From Bufo bufo (lineage: Eukaryota; Chordata; Amphibia; Anura; Bufonidae): a stretch of 64,000 nucleotides of DNA. Below, in pieces: positions 24,601 to 36,245 of the stretch (position 1 is the stretch's first letter; each line of letters begins with the position of its first letter). The DNA is taken from positions 138,417,468 to 138,481,467 of the forward strand of contig NC_053390.1 in assembly GCF_905171765.1 (NCBI RefSeq), in the 5' to 3' direction. The position numbers were made by a program, and so were the translations under genes. Below the pieces are notes generated by a model. That model saw only the letters and a list, made by a program, of their open reading frames with translations, was not told the DNA's origin and searched no databases.

Positions 24601-25240
24601 TGGCTTATTTTAACCCCGCAGATCTTACACACAACTGTGGTTTTGTCTGCCAACCTTGTGAAGAAAAAATGTCATACGTTAGTTGTCCTTTTTTTCATAC
24701 GTTAGTTGCCCGCATAAAGCTGGAGGCAGCCCAGCTTGGCCTAGGTCTAGCACATTTTGAACCTACACCAACAGTAATAACGACATCACCACATCACCAG
24801 TTTCTGAGATGACCAAAAGAGAGAGCTGGCCCTGGGAGGATTTGGTGGTATGTTGACTCTTTTATTTATTGTCGCCACCGCCCTCCGCCTCTAATGTCGC
24901 CTTCTCCTCAGTACCCTGATCGGGCTCCCAGGTCTTGTCCAACACACAATCATTGTCATAGTTCTCACCCTCCTCAGCATTTTTTTTTCAGACTGTGATA
25001 TATCATTGTGGGCTCCTCGGCCCCCTTCCTGCTTCCCTGCTCTGTTTTTGCCCTAGGTGCCACTGTTGGTACCACTGTCCCTACTGCCACCACCACAGCT
25101 AAAAGTGGCACTACTACTACTACTACTTTCCGAATGGCTGGTTTTGCTATTGCTGTTACTACCCACATTCTGACTCTGGGATGACGAGGCCTCGGTCTTT
25201 CGTTTTTCACGCTTCCATTTCCCAGACATTTTGAGGCCTA
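21620..25240 (-). pseudogene. hAT transposase 3, split by a MITE
   Basis: Minus-strand remnant of a third hAT lineage. The Ser/Lys-rich N-terminus is near 24,974-25,230. The middle region at 24,373-24,800 includes poorly preserved BED-finger sequence. The catalytic region is at 24,002-24,277 (YGHGQYMHFTTHWVNF) and 23,660-23,992 (LSKIVSDNGRNIMAM, HDLCKAHNIQSFLKKYTGL, IVPARWNL). The distal domain is at 21,932-22,660 (DDYWIDMILNHQYK) and the C-terminus at about 21,640-21,870 (NITFVKMNDAWV). The order of motifs matches the family. It is interrupted at 22,683-23,656 by a MITE and has many stops. Its sequence is clearly different from elements 1, 2 and 4. The real element ends are not resolved. Not functional. 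Confidence 0.8.
22680..23659. mobile_element. 974-bp foldback MITE B (PIF/Harbinger-type)
   Basis: The element 22,683-23,656 is flanked by perfect TTA duplications (22,680-22,682 and 23,657-23,659). The ends are GGCTCCTTTCACACGAGC and CCCGTGTGAAAGAGGCC. Almost the whole element is a long inverted repeat centred near 23,235, where TCACATGATCCATCACATGA faces its complement, with arms that also carry TGACGTCA-type and GTGATGACC blocks and a shared CATTCTGTATTCAGAATGC. It splits the coding sequence of hAT transposase 3, so it inserted later. No coding capacity. Confidence 0.85.
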
Positions 25241-25320
25241 TAAATGAAAAGTCACGAGTTTCTGGTAAATGAGAAGTCTGTGGTTTCCTTTAAATGAAAA
25301 GTCTCAGATTTCAGATTATT

Positions 25321-26190
25321 TGAGCCCCGGAGGTGAGGAATGCCAGAGTCTGGCTGGACTCCTGGATCCTGGCTCACTTGCAATAAAATTGAGTGTGGTC
25401 AGTAGGAGTAATTGAGGAATGAATGAGATCCAAACAGGTAATATGATCCAACTTGTCTTTACTTAATGGGTACAGCTTAAATCCGTATGAGTACAGCAAT
25501 AGTCTTGGGTCCCAGCAGGTATTGGCAATATGTGGCAGGAATTAATATGTATTCTGCTTCTTATCATACGCCTAGTGAATCTGGCAGGTATCTATCTTCT
25601 GCTCTGTTTGTCTTCTGCTTGATATGGGCCTGACTAGCTGAGGAGATATTTGTCTTCTCCTGGACTCTGAATAAGTACTCACAGGACTGCTCGCAGGGGA
25701 TGGTTGTTTTCCTGGAGATCTGTAGTCTCGGAGATGCTGCTTTCTTTGTCACCAGCTGAGGTAGATGACTCAGGCTGGGAAGAATGATCCTTGGCCTCAG
25801 CCGAGGCTGGATCCTAGGTTGGGATCCCTGTTTCTGGGAGCTCCTACCAACACAGCCTTCCCCAAGCAGGGGGCTGGTACACACTTCCTAACTTCCTTCT
25901 CCTCCTCATAAGACAGGACATGGGAACAGCCCACTTTTACTCACACAGGGGAGACTAGACTGGAATGGACTATTCCAGTCTAGATAGACTAAACTGGCTA
26001 TGGTCTGCTGAACATATTGCTGCCACCTGCTGGTGTACATGGAGAATTACAGCATAATATATCATACAGGCCTGAAAAATACATATAATAATGAATGCAG
26101 TGTTAAATCACACAAGATGACAATACACATATACACCTGACATGATGTAGCAGGGAGACAGAGTTTAGTGACATACTCTGGGATGTTACA
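25321..26190 (-). mobile_element. Probable solo LTR
   Basis: Read on the minus strand, it starts TGTAACATCCCAGAG and ends CCTCCGGGGCTCA, giving TG...CA termini over 870 bp. It contains CCAGCAGGTGGCAGC and a CT-rich region, as seen in vertebrate gypsy LTRs. There is no internal coding sequence. The flanking bases (TTATT and ATAAC) do not form a matching duplication, so it may be a recombined or damaged copy. Assignment to a family is not possible from sequence alone. Confidence 0.5.
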
Positions 26191-27372
26191 ATAACGGTTT
26201 TATTTTGCTGTTTACATAGCCATATGAGGGCTTGTTTTTTGTGGGACAAGTTGAACTTTTTAATTCCAATATTTAATATTGCATACAATGTAGTAGGGAG
26301 CAGGAAAGAAATTCCAACAAATGGGGTAAAAAAAAAAAAAGAAGCTATTCAGTATTATGTTTTTTTATTTTTTATTATGGCGTTCACTATGTGTTAAAAC
26401 TGACCTGTTACTTTCATTATCCAGGCCAGGATGATTACAGCAATTCCACATACAGTATGTATAGCATTTCTTGCGTTTTAATACTGAAAAAAATAATAAC
26501 CCTAAAAAAAAAATTGTTTTTTCTTTTTGTCGCCAGGTTCTGACATTTATTATTATAATGTACTATTATTAGGGGGGTCTTTTATTTTCTGGTGTATATC
26601 TGCTATAGATTGCGGCGCAAAGGTTAATTACGCAGCGACTTTTCCGCGCTTACACCAGGTCTAAAAAAGGTGTAGGGGCTGGGGCAGAGAAGTAAAACAG
26701 GCGTATAAAATGGTCTAAATTTAAGCCAGCAAAGAAGCTGGCTTACATTTAGACCGGCGGTGAATGCGCCAAAGTGATGTAGAGGCTGGTGCCTCTACAT
26801 AACTTCGGTGGATCCTCTGCTAGTGCAAGGGGTTATTAAGACAGCCGTCTAATTATTTATATATACTGTACATGTCACGATATTATGCATACATTTTAGT
26901 GCTACTTTTTATTTTTATTGATAGCATTATAATTTATGTATGTGGTTTGTGGCAATACTAAAGTTTCATGTGTAAACTTAGTGGCATTATTAATGTGCAA
27001 AATGCATAATTTAATTCATCTAGTTTGTTTAGTATCATTGCCCTGTTGGAAGGTGAACCTCTGCCCAATGTCAAAACTCTGATAGACTAAAACAGGTTTC
27101 CTCAACAATTGCCCTGTATTTACTGCCATCCATCTTTCCATGAATTCTGACAAGTTTTCCAATCCCTGCCGATAAAAGGCATCCCTCAACATAATACTGC
27201 TACCACCGTTCTTCATTGTGTGAATGGTGTTTTTGGATTAGCGCCACACATATAATTTTCCATGGTCATCATTAGGGCAGGCATGGGTTAAGTGACTAAG
27301 GACCAGCCTAGGTCGCACAAGTGTCAGGGATTAGGATCATTATATGACCTATGAGGAATAGACACATTGCAC
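26191..27372. other. Degenerate interspersed repeat, no gene
   Basis: Contains GAGGGCTTGTTTTTTGTGGG, a motif that recurs in diverged form near 36,740 and 37,510, so this is an old dispersed repeat. A hairpin at 26,711-26,756 (GGTCTAAATTTAAGCCAGC facing GCTGGCTTACATTTAGACC) may be a decayed MITE. No coding frame has family motifs. Confidence 0.45.
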
Positions 27373-27380
27373 TTTGTGAT

Positions 27381-28823
27381 TAAAGATGTCGCGAACATAA
27401 AATTTTCCGTTCGCGAACGGCGGACGCGAATTTACGCAAATGTTTGCGATCAGGCGAACCGCCATGGACTTCAATAGGCAGGCAAATTTTAAAACCCACA
27501 GGGACTCTTTCTGGCCACAATAGTGATAGAAAAGTTGTTTCAAGGGGACTAACACCTGGACTGTGGCATGCCCAGAGGGGGATCCATGGCAAAACTCCCA
27601 TGGAAAATTATGTAGTTGACGCAGAGTCGGGTTTTAATCCATAAAGGGCATAAATCACCTAACATTCCTAAATTGTTTGTAATAACGTGCTTTAAAACAT
27701 CCAGTTTGTGTATACGATCAGGTATGATGTTGTATCGATCAGGTAGTGTAAGGGTTACGCCCGCTTCACAGTGACAGACCAAACTCTGACAGACAAAACT
27801 CCCCATTTAACGCACCGCAAACAACCGCAAAGAGTTGTCAATAGTTGACACACTCATGACATAAATTTTATTCCTCTATGTGTCAATCTTGGTGTAGTGA
27901 TGACTGTGCTCGTGCGCACATTCGGGAGATTGCAGGCGATGGCGGTTTTTCAAAGCCTATGGTCGTGCTGAGGTAGTTCAGTGACAGTTAAGTGATCCAG
28001 AAAACAATGATTCTGCAGTGGGGGCCCATTGTTGGCCTAATAGGCTTTAATGATCACCTTAGATGATCACAAAGAAAATTAATGTTTTTTCTATGAAAAA
28101 TTATCCAGCCGATCGCTTTTGGTCTGTTCACAATGAAGCAATGACCTTATCATCTGGGGTGTGCCAACATTGCCATTGCCAACACACTCATAGAGGTGGT
28201 CGCTTCATTGTGATACGCAAGCCCCTTCACCACAATAAGGTAACGATCATGAAGGGGAATTGACACATGTATGTGCCTTTTTTTTGGTTTTGTTTTTTCA
28301 GCCACAGTGCAGCACCATAGGCCAGAAAAATTAGGCATGTACACATGCCTGAAAAAACAGGTATTGTTGCAGTCGCTGCTGTAGCAGCGGCCGGAGAAAA
28401 TGATGTTTTCCAGGCAGAAAGTGTACTAAAACATTGTGGCTTGAACCCTAGTTGGTGGCGGAGAAGTCACGCAAGTCATCCGGCATGCAGAAATTAAATA
28501 CAGCAGCGTGGGGACCATTTTTAGCTCAAGACATCTCATCAGGCCTTTTTTTGTCAAATGCATCCCCCACTGTCAGTCCCTTCAGGATTCATGCCTCATT
28601 CATCTTAATAAACTTTTTTGACCTAGGCGACTTCTCTTCTCAGTAACAATACCTCCTGCTGCGCTGAAGGTCCTTTCTGACAGGACACTTGAAGTGGGGC
28701 AGGCCAGAAGTTCTATCGCAAATTGGGATAGCTCAGGCCACAGGTCAAGCCTGCACACCCAGTAGTCAAGGGGTTCATCGCTCCTCAGAGTCTTGATATC
28801 TGAAGTTAAGGCGAGGTAGTCTG
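27381..28823 (-). other. 3' non-coding side of hAT element 4
   Basis: The left terminal region is followed by non-coding sequence with weak dyads around 28,140-28,210. The last part (28,600-28,800) still reads as decayed transposase C-terminus in the minus strand (reverse of CTCCTGCTGCGCTGAAGGTC, the SERTFSAAGG-like block). No separate gene. Confidence 0.5.
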
Positions 28824-31800
28824 CTACCTGTCGGTCGAGTCGTTCTCTGAGGGTGAACCCGAAGGGCTGTGGCGATGCGTAGGACTTAAAAAGCTCTGCA
28901 TGTCCTCCATCAACAACACGTCTGTAAAGCGTCCTGTCCTTGCCGGCGTGGTCATGGTAGGAGGAGGATTACTTTCACCTCTTCCCCTGTTAGATTCCCG
29001 TTGTGCTGTGACATCACCCTTATACGCTGTGTAAAGCATACTTTTTAACTTGTTTTGGAACTGCTGCATCCTTTCCGACTTCCGGTAATTCGTTAACATT
29101 TCAGCCACTTTCTGCTTATACCAGAAGTCTAGTAGCGTGGCCACCCAGTACAGGTCGTTCTCCTTCATCCTTTTTATACGAGGGTCCCTCAACAGGCATG
29201 ACAGCATGAAAGACCCCATTTGCACAAGGTTGGATGCCGAGCTACTCATGTCCCGTTCCTCGTCCTCACTGATCTCATTGAAGTTCTGTTCTTCTCCCCC
29301 AGCCATGTACAACACCACGGGTACCAGATAGGTGACAACGAGCACCCTGGGATGCCTGCTATGGTTGGTCTTCCTCCTCCTCAAAGCCACATTCCTCCTC
29401 TGACTCCTCTTCCGCAGACTCCTCTTCCAGCGTTGCCGCAGGTCCAGCAAGCAATGATGATAAGGCTGTTTCTGGCGGTGATGGTGACCACAACTCTTCC
29501 TCTTCCTCTTCACGCTCATCTATGGCCTGATCCAGCACTCTTCGCAGGGCACGCTCCAGGAAGAAAACAAATGGGATGAGGTCGCTGATTGTGCCTTCGG
29601 TGCTACTGACTAGGTTTGTCACCTCCTCAAAAGGACGCATGAGCCTGCAGGCATTGCGCATGAACATCCAGTAACGTGGCAAAAAAATTCCCAGCTCTGC
29701 AGAGGCTGTCCTAGCACCCCGGTCATACAAATACTCGTTGACGGCTTTTTCTTGTTGGAGCAGGCGGTCGAACATTAGGAGTGTTGAATTCCAACGTGTC
29801 GGGCTGTTGCAAATCAAGCGCTTCACTGGCATGTTATTTTGCCGCTGAATATCGGAAAAGTGCGCCATAGCCGTGTAGGAACGCCTGAAATGGCCACACA
29901 CCTTCCTGGCCTGCTTGAGGACGTCCTGTAAGCCTGGGTACTTATACACAAAGCGTTGTACGATCAGATTCAACACATGTGCCATGCACGGCACATGTGT
30001 CAACTTGGCCAAAGTCAATGCCGCCAACAGATTGCTTCCATTGTCACACACCACTTTGCCGATCTCGAGTTGGTGCGGGGTCAGCCACTGATCCACCTGT
30101 GCGTTCAGGGCGGACAGGAGTGCTGGTCCGGTGTGACTCTCTGTTTTCCGGCAAGTCAACCTCAAGACGGTGTGACACTGTCGTATCCGGGATGTGGAAT
30201 AGCCCCTGGGGAGCTGGGGGGGGGGTGCAGTTGATGTGGAGCAAGACGCAGCAGCAGAAGAGGACTCAGCGGAGGAGGTTAGCGAAGAGGATGGAGTAGG
30301 AGGAGTAGAGGAGGTGGCAGCAGGCCTGCCTGCAAGTCGTGGCGGTGTCACCAACTCCGCTGCAGAGACACGCATTCCATGCTTGGCAGCCGTCAGCAGG
30401 TTTACCCAATGCGCAAAGTACATGATATACCTGCCCTGACCGTGCTTTGCAGACCAGGTATCAGTGGTCAGATGGACCCTTGCCCCAACACTGTGTGCCA
30501 GACATGCCATGACTTCCTTTTCCACAATAGAGTACAGGTTGGGGATTGCCTTTTGTGAAAAAAAAACTCCACCAGCTTGTATGGTAAACGCTGGCGGGCT
30601 AAGAGTTCCGACAAGCCAGCTGTCAGACGCTGGGCAAGGGAGTGACTCTGTGACATTGGCTTCTTACGCTCAAACATTTCCTTGACAGACACCTGACTGT
30701 GGGCAGATGAGCAGGAACTGCTGAAGGTGAGAGGCAGAGTGGCGGGTGGTTGAGAGGGGGCAAGGAGGACAGCAGTAGTGATGAGCGGGAGGTGTCATAT
30801 TCGATTTCACGATATTTCGCGAATATTCGATTGAATATTCGTATTATATTCATCGAAATCGAATATTCGTAATTATTTCATTTATCGCAAATAATATGCA
30901 ATTAAATAAATCGTACGATTTATTTATTTATTTTTTTTCTGTATAAGGCAACGTTCCTATGACTATGGCTAGGCAAATATGTGTATTTTACGAATATTCT
31001 TAATATTGCTCTAACTTCGTCTTTTAGAATATTCGTAATATTCTAAAAGACAAAGTTAGAGCAATATTACGAATATTCTAAAAGACGAAGTTAGAGCAAT
31101 AATATTCCACTTTGGCATACTGCTCCCCAACAAGCGTCCCCGTCACCATGGGAACGCCTGAGGGTTAGAATATACCATTGGATCTGAGGTTTTCCGATCT
31201 CAGGGAAATCTCAGATCCGATGGTATTTTCTAACCCACAGGCGTTCCCATGGTGACGGGGACGCTTGTCGGGGTGTTGTATGCTGAAGTTGATTAAATAA
31301 CGATTTTGTCATGCGCTCGGGCACACGTATTAAACCATTACGATTTTTCTGTTGTAATATTCGTGAACTCGAATATCATAACCAAGATTATTGGTTTAGA
31401 TTAGAATAGGACGAATATTCTAAAATTGAATATACAGAAATATATTCTTTATTTAGAATATTCGTCATATTTGGTCCATCTTCCTTCCAGCTTCAATTCA
31501 GTTGCTCGTGGGCCAATGGCTCATTGACCCACAAGCAAGAAGCAGGGAGGAATCATATATTTTCAGAAGAAAAAAAATAAAATAAATATATGAATATTCG
31601 ATTTTGCGAATATATGGAACTATATTCTAAATATTCGCGAAATCTCTAAGTTGCGATATTCGAGATAAAAATTCTAAATTCGAATATTCGCGCCCAACAC
31701 TAGACAGCAGTGGTTGACGTGGCTGAAGATGCTGGACCAGGAGGAGGATGGTGGCTTTGAGTTTGTGTGCTGCTTGTACTCATGTGTTGCCTTCGCAAAG

Positions 31801-32317
31801 CAGTTGTACCTAGGTGGGTGTTGGACTTCCCACGACTCCGTTTCTTTTGGCACAGGCTGCAAATAGCATCGCTGTTATCAGAGGCAGACACACAAAAAAA
31901 ATGCCACACTGCTGATCTTTGCAATGATGGCATTCTGGTGGTGGCAACAGCATGCGTTGATTGGCGTGCTGTCTGGCTGACCCCGGGTGCCGATACATGC
32001 TGTCTGACTGTGCCACTAGCTCCTTGCGACGACCTCCCTCTGCTTCCAACTCGTCTCCTCCTCCTCTCTGTCTCCCCATCTGAACTTTCCCCCTGTTCTT
32101 CTTCTCTTCGAGCGGGCAGCCACGTGACATCCATGGACACATTGTCATCATCAACCGCTTCACTTGTATCTGACAACTCAGCAAAGGAAGCAGCAGCGGG
32201 TACAACATCATCATCATCACACCGTATGTCCATGTGTGTAATCCTGCCTGACTGAGACATATCCCTGTTATCTACATCCTCTGGCAATAATGGTTGCGCA
32301 TCACTCATTTCTTCCAA
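28824..32317 (-). pseudogene. hAT transposase 4 (MITE-interrupted)
   Basis: A well-preserved hAT transposase broken in three places. The first exon-like block, 31,703-32,317, has an acidic/basic N-terminus and a BED zinc finger at residues about 135-182 (SAVWHFFCVSASDN, CSLCQKKRSRG). The AT-rich MITE at 30,776-31,702 then interrupts the gene. The next block (30,560-30,692, SLAQRLTAGLSELLARQRL) is shifted out of frame near 30,560 in a run of A. The long frame 29,359-30,525 carries LTTDTWSAKHGQGRYIMYFA, VVCDNGSNLLAALTLAKLTH, HVPCMAHVLNLIVQRFV and NSPTRWNSTLLMFDRLL, then a Glu-rich loop. A further shift leads to 28,824-29,400 (DLYWVATLLDFWYKQKVAEM). It is the best-conserved hAT core in the window. 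It acts, when intact, as a DNA transposase in the nucleus. Confidence 0.9.
30768..31710. mobile_element. AT-rich hAT MITE 1
   Basis: The element 30,776-31,702 (927 bp) is flanked by perfect 8-bp GACAGCAG duplications (30,768-30,775 and 31,703-31,710). The ends are TAGTGATGAGCGG and GCGCCCAACACTA. The body is dominated by CGAATATTCG-type palindromes. A G/C-rich inverted repeat lies near its middle, with arms 31,131-31,188 and 31,210-31,267 (CAAGCGTCCCCGTCACCATG and complement). There is no coding frame. The same family recurs at 54,938-55,766 and as a fragment at 34,240-34,311. Confidence 0.9.
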
Positions 32318-32649
32318 CTGATGTGTAAATAACTCCTCTGACAGATCAAGTGAAGCGGCTGTGGTGCTAGTGTTGGTGGTGGCGGCGGGCGGGCGAGTGG
32401 TAACTTGAGAGGTGCCCGAAGCTTAGCTGGAGGAGGATGGTGCGTCAAGGTTCCGAGCGGAAGCTGTAGAAGATTGGGTGTCCTGTGTAAGCCAGTCAAC
32501 TATGTCCTCAGAATTTTTCGAGTTCAGGGTACGTGGCCTCTGAACACTGGGCATTATTCTAGGGCCAAAGGAAATCACAGCACCACGACCACGATGACCC
32601 CTGCGGGGTGGCCTGCCTCTGCCTGTAATTTTTTTTTAGATTAGTGGTA

Positions 32650-33225
32650 CTATGCGTGGAAGGTACTGTGCCACCCTATATGAGTGGTGGGCAGTGGGCA
32701 CAGTACAGTCAGTGGGCCTCACACTCATTGGCAGGCAACTGCAATTATATTACAGAGGAAAAATTTAATGACTTTTTTATCTGCAAGGTACTGTGCCACC
32801 CTATATGAGTGGTGGGCAGGGGGCACAGTACAGTCTGTGGGCCTGACACTCACTGGCAGGCAACTGCAATTATATTACAGAGGAAAAATTAAATGACTTT
32901 TTTTTATCTGCAAGGTACTGTGCCACCCTATATGAGTGGTGGGCAGTAGGCACAGTACAGTCAGTGGGCCTGACACTCACTGGCAGGCAACTGCAATTAT
33001 ATTTCAGAGGAAAAATTTAATGACTTTCTTATCTGCAAGGTACTGTGCCACCCTATAAGAGTGGTAGGCAGTGGGCACAGTACAGTCTGTGGGCCTGACA
33101 CACACTGGCAGGCAACTGCAATTATATTACAGAGGAAAAATTAAATTACTTTTTTAACAGCAAGGTACTGTGCCACCCTATATGCCTGTGGCCTCTCACA
33201 CACGGGCAGACAACTGCAATATATA
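32650..33225. repeat. About 126-bp tandem repeat in the hAT 4 leader
   Basis: Four and a half copies with starts near 32,659, 32,786, 32,912, 33,038 and 33,163. Each contains GGTACTGTGCCACCCTATAT, GTGGGCACAGTACAGTC, GGGCCTGACACTCACTGGCA and CAACTGCAATTATATTACAG. The last copy is shortened and runs into a (TA)n tract. It lies upstream of the transposase in the element's own orientation. Confidence 0.9.
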
Positions 33226-33410
33226 TATATATAGAAAAAATAAATAAAAGCAGACTGATGTACCAGCCCTAAAAAGGGCTTTTTGGGGTGCTGTCAGGAC
33301 GCTGTCCTTACAGCAGATGAGTCTTTAAGGACTGGAGTGGACACAGAACACTGGCCTAGCTAATGCTTTTCCTATTAATTCAGCAGCAGCAGCACTCTTC
33401 CTGCTCTAAC

Positions 33411-33559
33411 TAAGGCTACATTCACACGTCCGTGGTGTGTTGCGGACACGCAAATTGCGGGTCCGCAACACACCAGCCCGTCACCCCCATAGAAATTCCT
33501 ATTCTTGTCCGCAAGCTGCGGATGCGGACACATTTTGCGGACGTGTGAATGGAGCCTAA
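33411..33559. mobile_element. PIF/Harbinger-type MITE C
   Basis: 143 bp (33,414-33,556) flanked by TAA (33,411-33,413 and 33,557-33,559). The ends are GGCTACATTCACACGTCCG and CGGACGTGTGAATGGAGCC. The interior holds the inverted pair GTGTTGCGGAC and GTCCGCAACAC. Inserted in the 5' non-coding part of hAT element 4. Confidence 0.85.
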
Positions 33560-33822
33560 CACTGCAGCTTCAGAATGAATCTAAGAGGGCTGCCGTCCTT
33601 TTTTTTAATAGGAGGTGGGAGGGTCTGGGAGGGAGGGTCTGCTGCTGATTGGCTGGAATGTGTCTGCTGACTGTGAGGTACAGGGTCAAAGTTTTCTCAA
33701 TGATGACGTATAGGGGGCGGACCGAACATCGCATATGTTCGCCCTCAGCAGTGAACGCGAACAAGCGATGTTCGCCGGGAACTGTTCGCCGGCGAATAGT
33801 TCGGGACATCTCTATTTGTGAT

Positions 33823-34239
33823 TGGCTAGCAGATACTTAAAAGGTGATCTCCCTGGCTGGTCAGTGCACACTGTTGTTTTGACAACCCGGCTGTATGTTG
33901 CAGTTCATATTCTCCCAGAATGACCTCTGCCTTCCTCGATTTATCTCTTGAGACTGCCTTTGGATACTTCATCTTTGCTGAACAGTTTGTCTTGTGTATG
34001 ACCTTGGATTGGACCCTGGAAATCCTGACGTCTCATCCCTAGGTACCACGTTACACAAACTGATACTGCACATATGAACTTTGGCCTGGTCACTGGCTGT
34101 CCCCTTGGTGTTGCCCTGCACAGGTTATTATTCGGGTTGGTTACCTGTATATGCTTACTGGTTTGGACTGTACTGCCGTTTATTTAATAAATCCACTATT
34201 GTTTAACCTCTGGTTGCGTGGGGTTCTGCACTATTACAA
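33823..34239. other. LTR-like or other unassigned sequence
   Basis: No coding frame. A CTTAAAAGG block at about 33,836 and an AATAAA site at about 34,186 followed by GTTTAACCTCTGG would fit the promoter and polyadenylation parts of an LTR in plus orientation, but I cannot find matching ends or a duplication. Treated as unassigned. Confidence 0.3.
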
Positions 34240-34311
34240 TATTCTAGATTTTCGTGAATTCTCGAAGTGCCAATATTTGCGATTAGAATATTCGCGATCA
34301 ACACTAGTCAT
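34240..34311. mobile_element. Fragment of AT-rich hAT MITE
   Basis: The sequence ends GAATATTCGCGATCAACACTA, matching the terminal region of the MITEs at 30,776 and 54,938. Only this one end is present, so it is a remnant. Confidence 0.6.
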
Positions 34312-34714
34312 CATTTACTTTGATTTTATTGTCATCAAACCAAAGAGCTTTCTTCTATGTCTCTGGGAAATTTGCCAAATGCTGTTTGTTGAACTCCAAA
34401 TGTGTTTTCTTATGGTTTTTCTTTAAGCAATGACTTTGCTTTCTGTCCACTTTTCCATAACGTCTCACTCTGTGGAGTATAAAGCTTATAGTGTTGCTAT
34501 GCTTCAATTTCTGCTATGGATTTTAACATTGGAGTCTTTGCTGAACCTCTGATTAGTGCTTTTTTTGTATATAATTTTTATTTAAGTTTAACAGAGTGAA
34601 CCATAATGCAAGTCACAATCATACATAACTTAAACAGTACTAACAATGTGGTATTGTTAATGTGTAAACAATATTGAGGGGCATTATTGTGGCCAATTGT
34701 TGCAGAATATAAAG
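34312..34714. other. Unassigned A/T-rich sequence
   Basis: No gene, repeat boundary or tandem structure recognised in this stretch. Confidence 0.4.
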
Positions 34715-34969
34715 TTAACCCCTTCACGACACTGTCAGCTTTCACCTTAAGGACCGAGCAAAATTTAGCAAATCTGAATATGTCACTTTTTGTGATAACT
34801 TTTGAATGCTTTTACTTATTCAACCGTTTCTGAGACACCTGGTACTTCATGTTAGTGGTGAAATTGGGTCAATAGGTTTTGCCTTTATTTATTAGAAAAT
34901 ACATAAATAACATTTATCAAAAATTTGGAAAAAAAATTGGTATTTTTTTAAAAATTTCTCTGCTTTTAA

Positions 34970-35278
34970 GGCCTCATGCACGTGACCGTTGTTTTGGTCC
35001 GCATCCGAGCCACAGTTTTGTGGCTTGGATGCGGACCCATTCACTTCAATGGGGCCGCAAAAGATGCGGACAGTACTCCATTTGCTGTCAGCATCCGTTG
35101 CTCCGTTCCGTGGTCCGCCAAAAAAATATAACCTGTCTTATTCTTGTCCGTTTTGTGGACAAGTATAGGCAGTTATATCAATGGCTGTCCGTGCCGTTCC
35201 GCAATTTGCAGAGCTCAAACGTACGCCATCCATGTTTTGCGGATCCGCAAAACACACAAGGGTCGTGTGAATGAGGCC
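34970..35278. mobile_element. PIF/Harbinger-type MITE D
   Basis: 309 bp with ends GGCCTCATGCACGTGACC and GGTCGTGTGAATGAGGCC. The flanks are TAA on the left and CAA on the right, a near-match to the 3-bp duplication. The interior contains GGTCCGCATCCG, CATTCACTTCAATGGGG and GCGGATCCGC palindromes shared with the other MITEs of this group. Confidence 0.75.
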
Positions 35279-35564
35279 CAAGTCAGATACTGTAGTGATA
35301 ACTCATAAAGCAGTTATTAGTTATCATTCGCCAAACGTCTACCTTATGTTGTCGTCATTTTGTAAATGTTATTTTAGGACATTAGAAGGCTTAGAATTTT
35401 AGAAGCAATTTTTCAAATATTCAATGTTTGCCCATCATGTACCACTGTGAAATGCAAGCCCTCCTATTATTGTGCTGTACTTCCAGGTTTTATAAACACC
35501 CTACATGTGGCGCTAATCTTTTTTTCCAGAAATACAACAAGACTCAGAAGTTAAAGAGCACCAT

Positions 35565-36245
35565 GAGGCTTTAACAGCGGTTGCTGTCTGCCGATGTCTC
35601 CCTGCTTACCCCTGCGGTTCCCCTCTGTGTTCGGCAGGCATAGCATGCTTTCAGTTTGTTCCCTGTAGCACTTCATTAATGGCTTCCTGTGATTTATGGG
35701 TTTACCTCATGTGACCATGCTGACCAATACTAGCACTCTTGCACATATATAAGTGGCTCAGCCCCCTTCCCAAATGCCTGAGCGGCAAGGTCCTTGTGTC
35801 CTGCAAAGGTTGATGTTATCTCTGCTTGTGTTCCTGTATACTTGCTTGTGTTTCTGGACTCCACTACCTGTTTGATCCCTGCCTCCTTTCCTCAACTCTG
35901 CTGTTGCCGATCTGGATTGCCTGACTTGTACCTGTGACACCAGCCCTAACCTATTGCTTGTTTGACTTTGCCTCTGCCTCATTCTTTGGTCCTGCACCGT
36001 TGCTCCTGGTTTTGACTCTGCCTGCTGACTTTGTTGCCTTGCACTGGTACCTTCTGATTTACCTGGACCAGCTGCCTTGTGTGCCATTCCTCCTCAAGAG
36101 GTAGCGACCTGGTGTACCCTTTGGGAAAGTCTATCCCCACCATCAGGGGTACTGCAAAGAAGGAAGGGTTCACTTACACAACACCCTTAGAGGAGGTTGG
36201 TCATGTAGCCCAGTGGGTTTACACCCACCGGTTTGTGACAGAGGC
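35565..36245 (+). mobile_element. Probable solo LTR, GAGGC duplication
   Basis: The sequence 35,570-36,240 (671 bp) is flanked by GAGGC (35,565-35,569 and 36,241-36,245). The right end TTTGTGACA is a canonical LTR end. The left end TTTAACAG is two substitutions from the expected TGTCACAG. A TATATAAG box lies at about 35,747 in plus orientation, followed by a CT-rich region typical of gypsy LTRs. No internal coding sequence remains. Confidence 0.6.

Larger units (their letters stand above)
27373..33822 (-). mobile_element. Complete hAT element 4 with 8-bp target duplication
   Basis: The element 27,381-33,814 is flanked by perfect TTTGTGAT duplications (27,373-27,380 and 33,815-33,822). The inverted ends are TAAAGATGTCGCGAAC on the left and, as complement of the right end, TAGAGATGTCCCGAAC. 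The subterminal regions repeat GTTCGC and GCGAAC. The transposase is on the minus strand (about 28,824-32,317), with a tandem-repeat leader upstream at 32,650-33,225. Two later insertions lie inside: an AT-rich hAT MITE (30,776-31,702) and a Harbinger-type MITE (33,414-33,556). Without them the element would be about 5.4 kb. Confidence 0.92.

Noticed and set aside
25316..26195. A target duplication around the probable LTR at 25,321-26,190
   Set aside because: TTATT and ATAAC do not match; the LTR call rests on its termini and composition only.
32650..33225. CRISPR-like regularly spaced repeats
   Set aside because: The 126-nt units are contiguous tandem copies without unique spacers, in a eukaryotic transposon.
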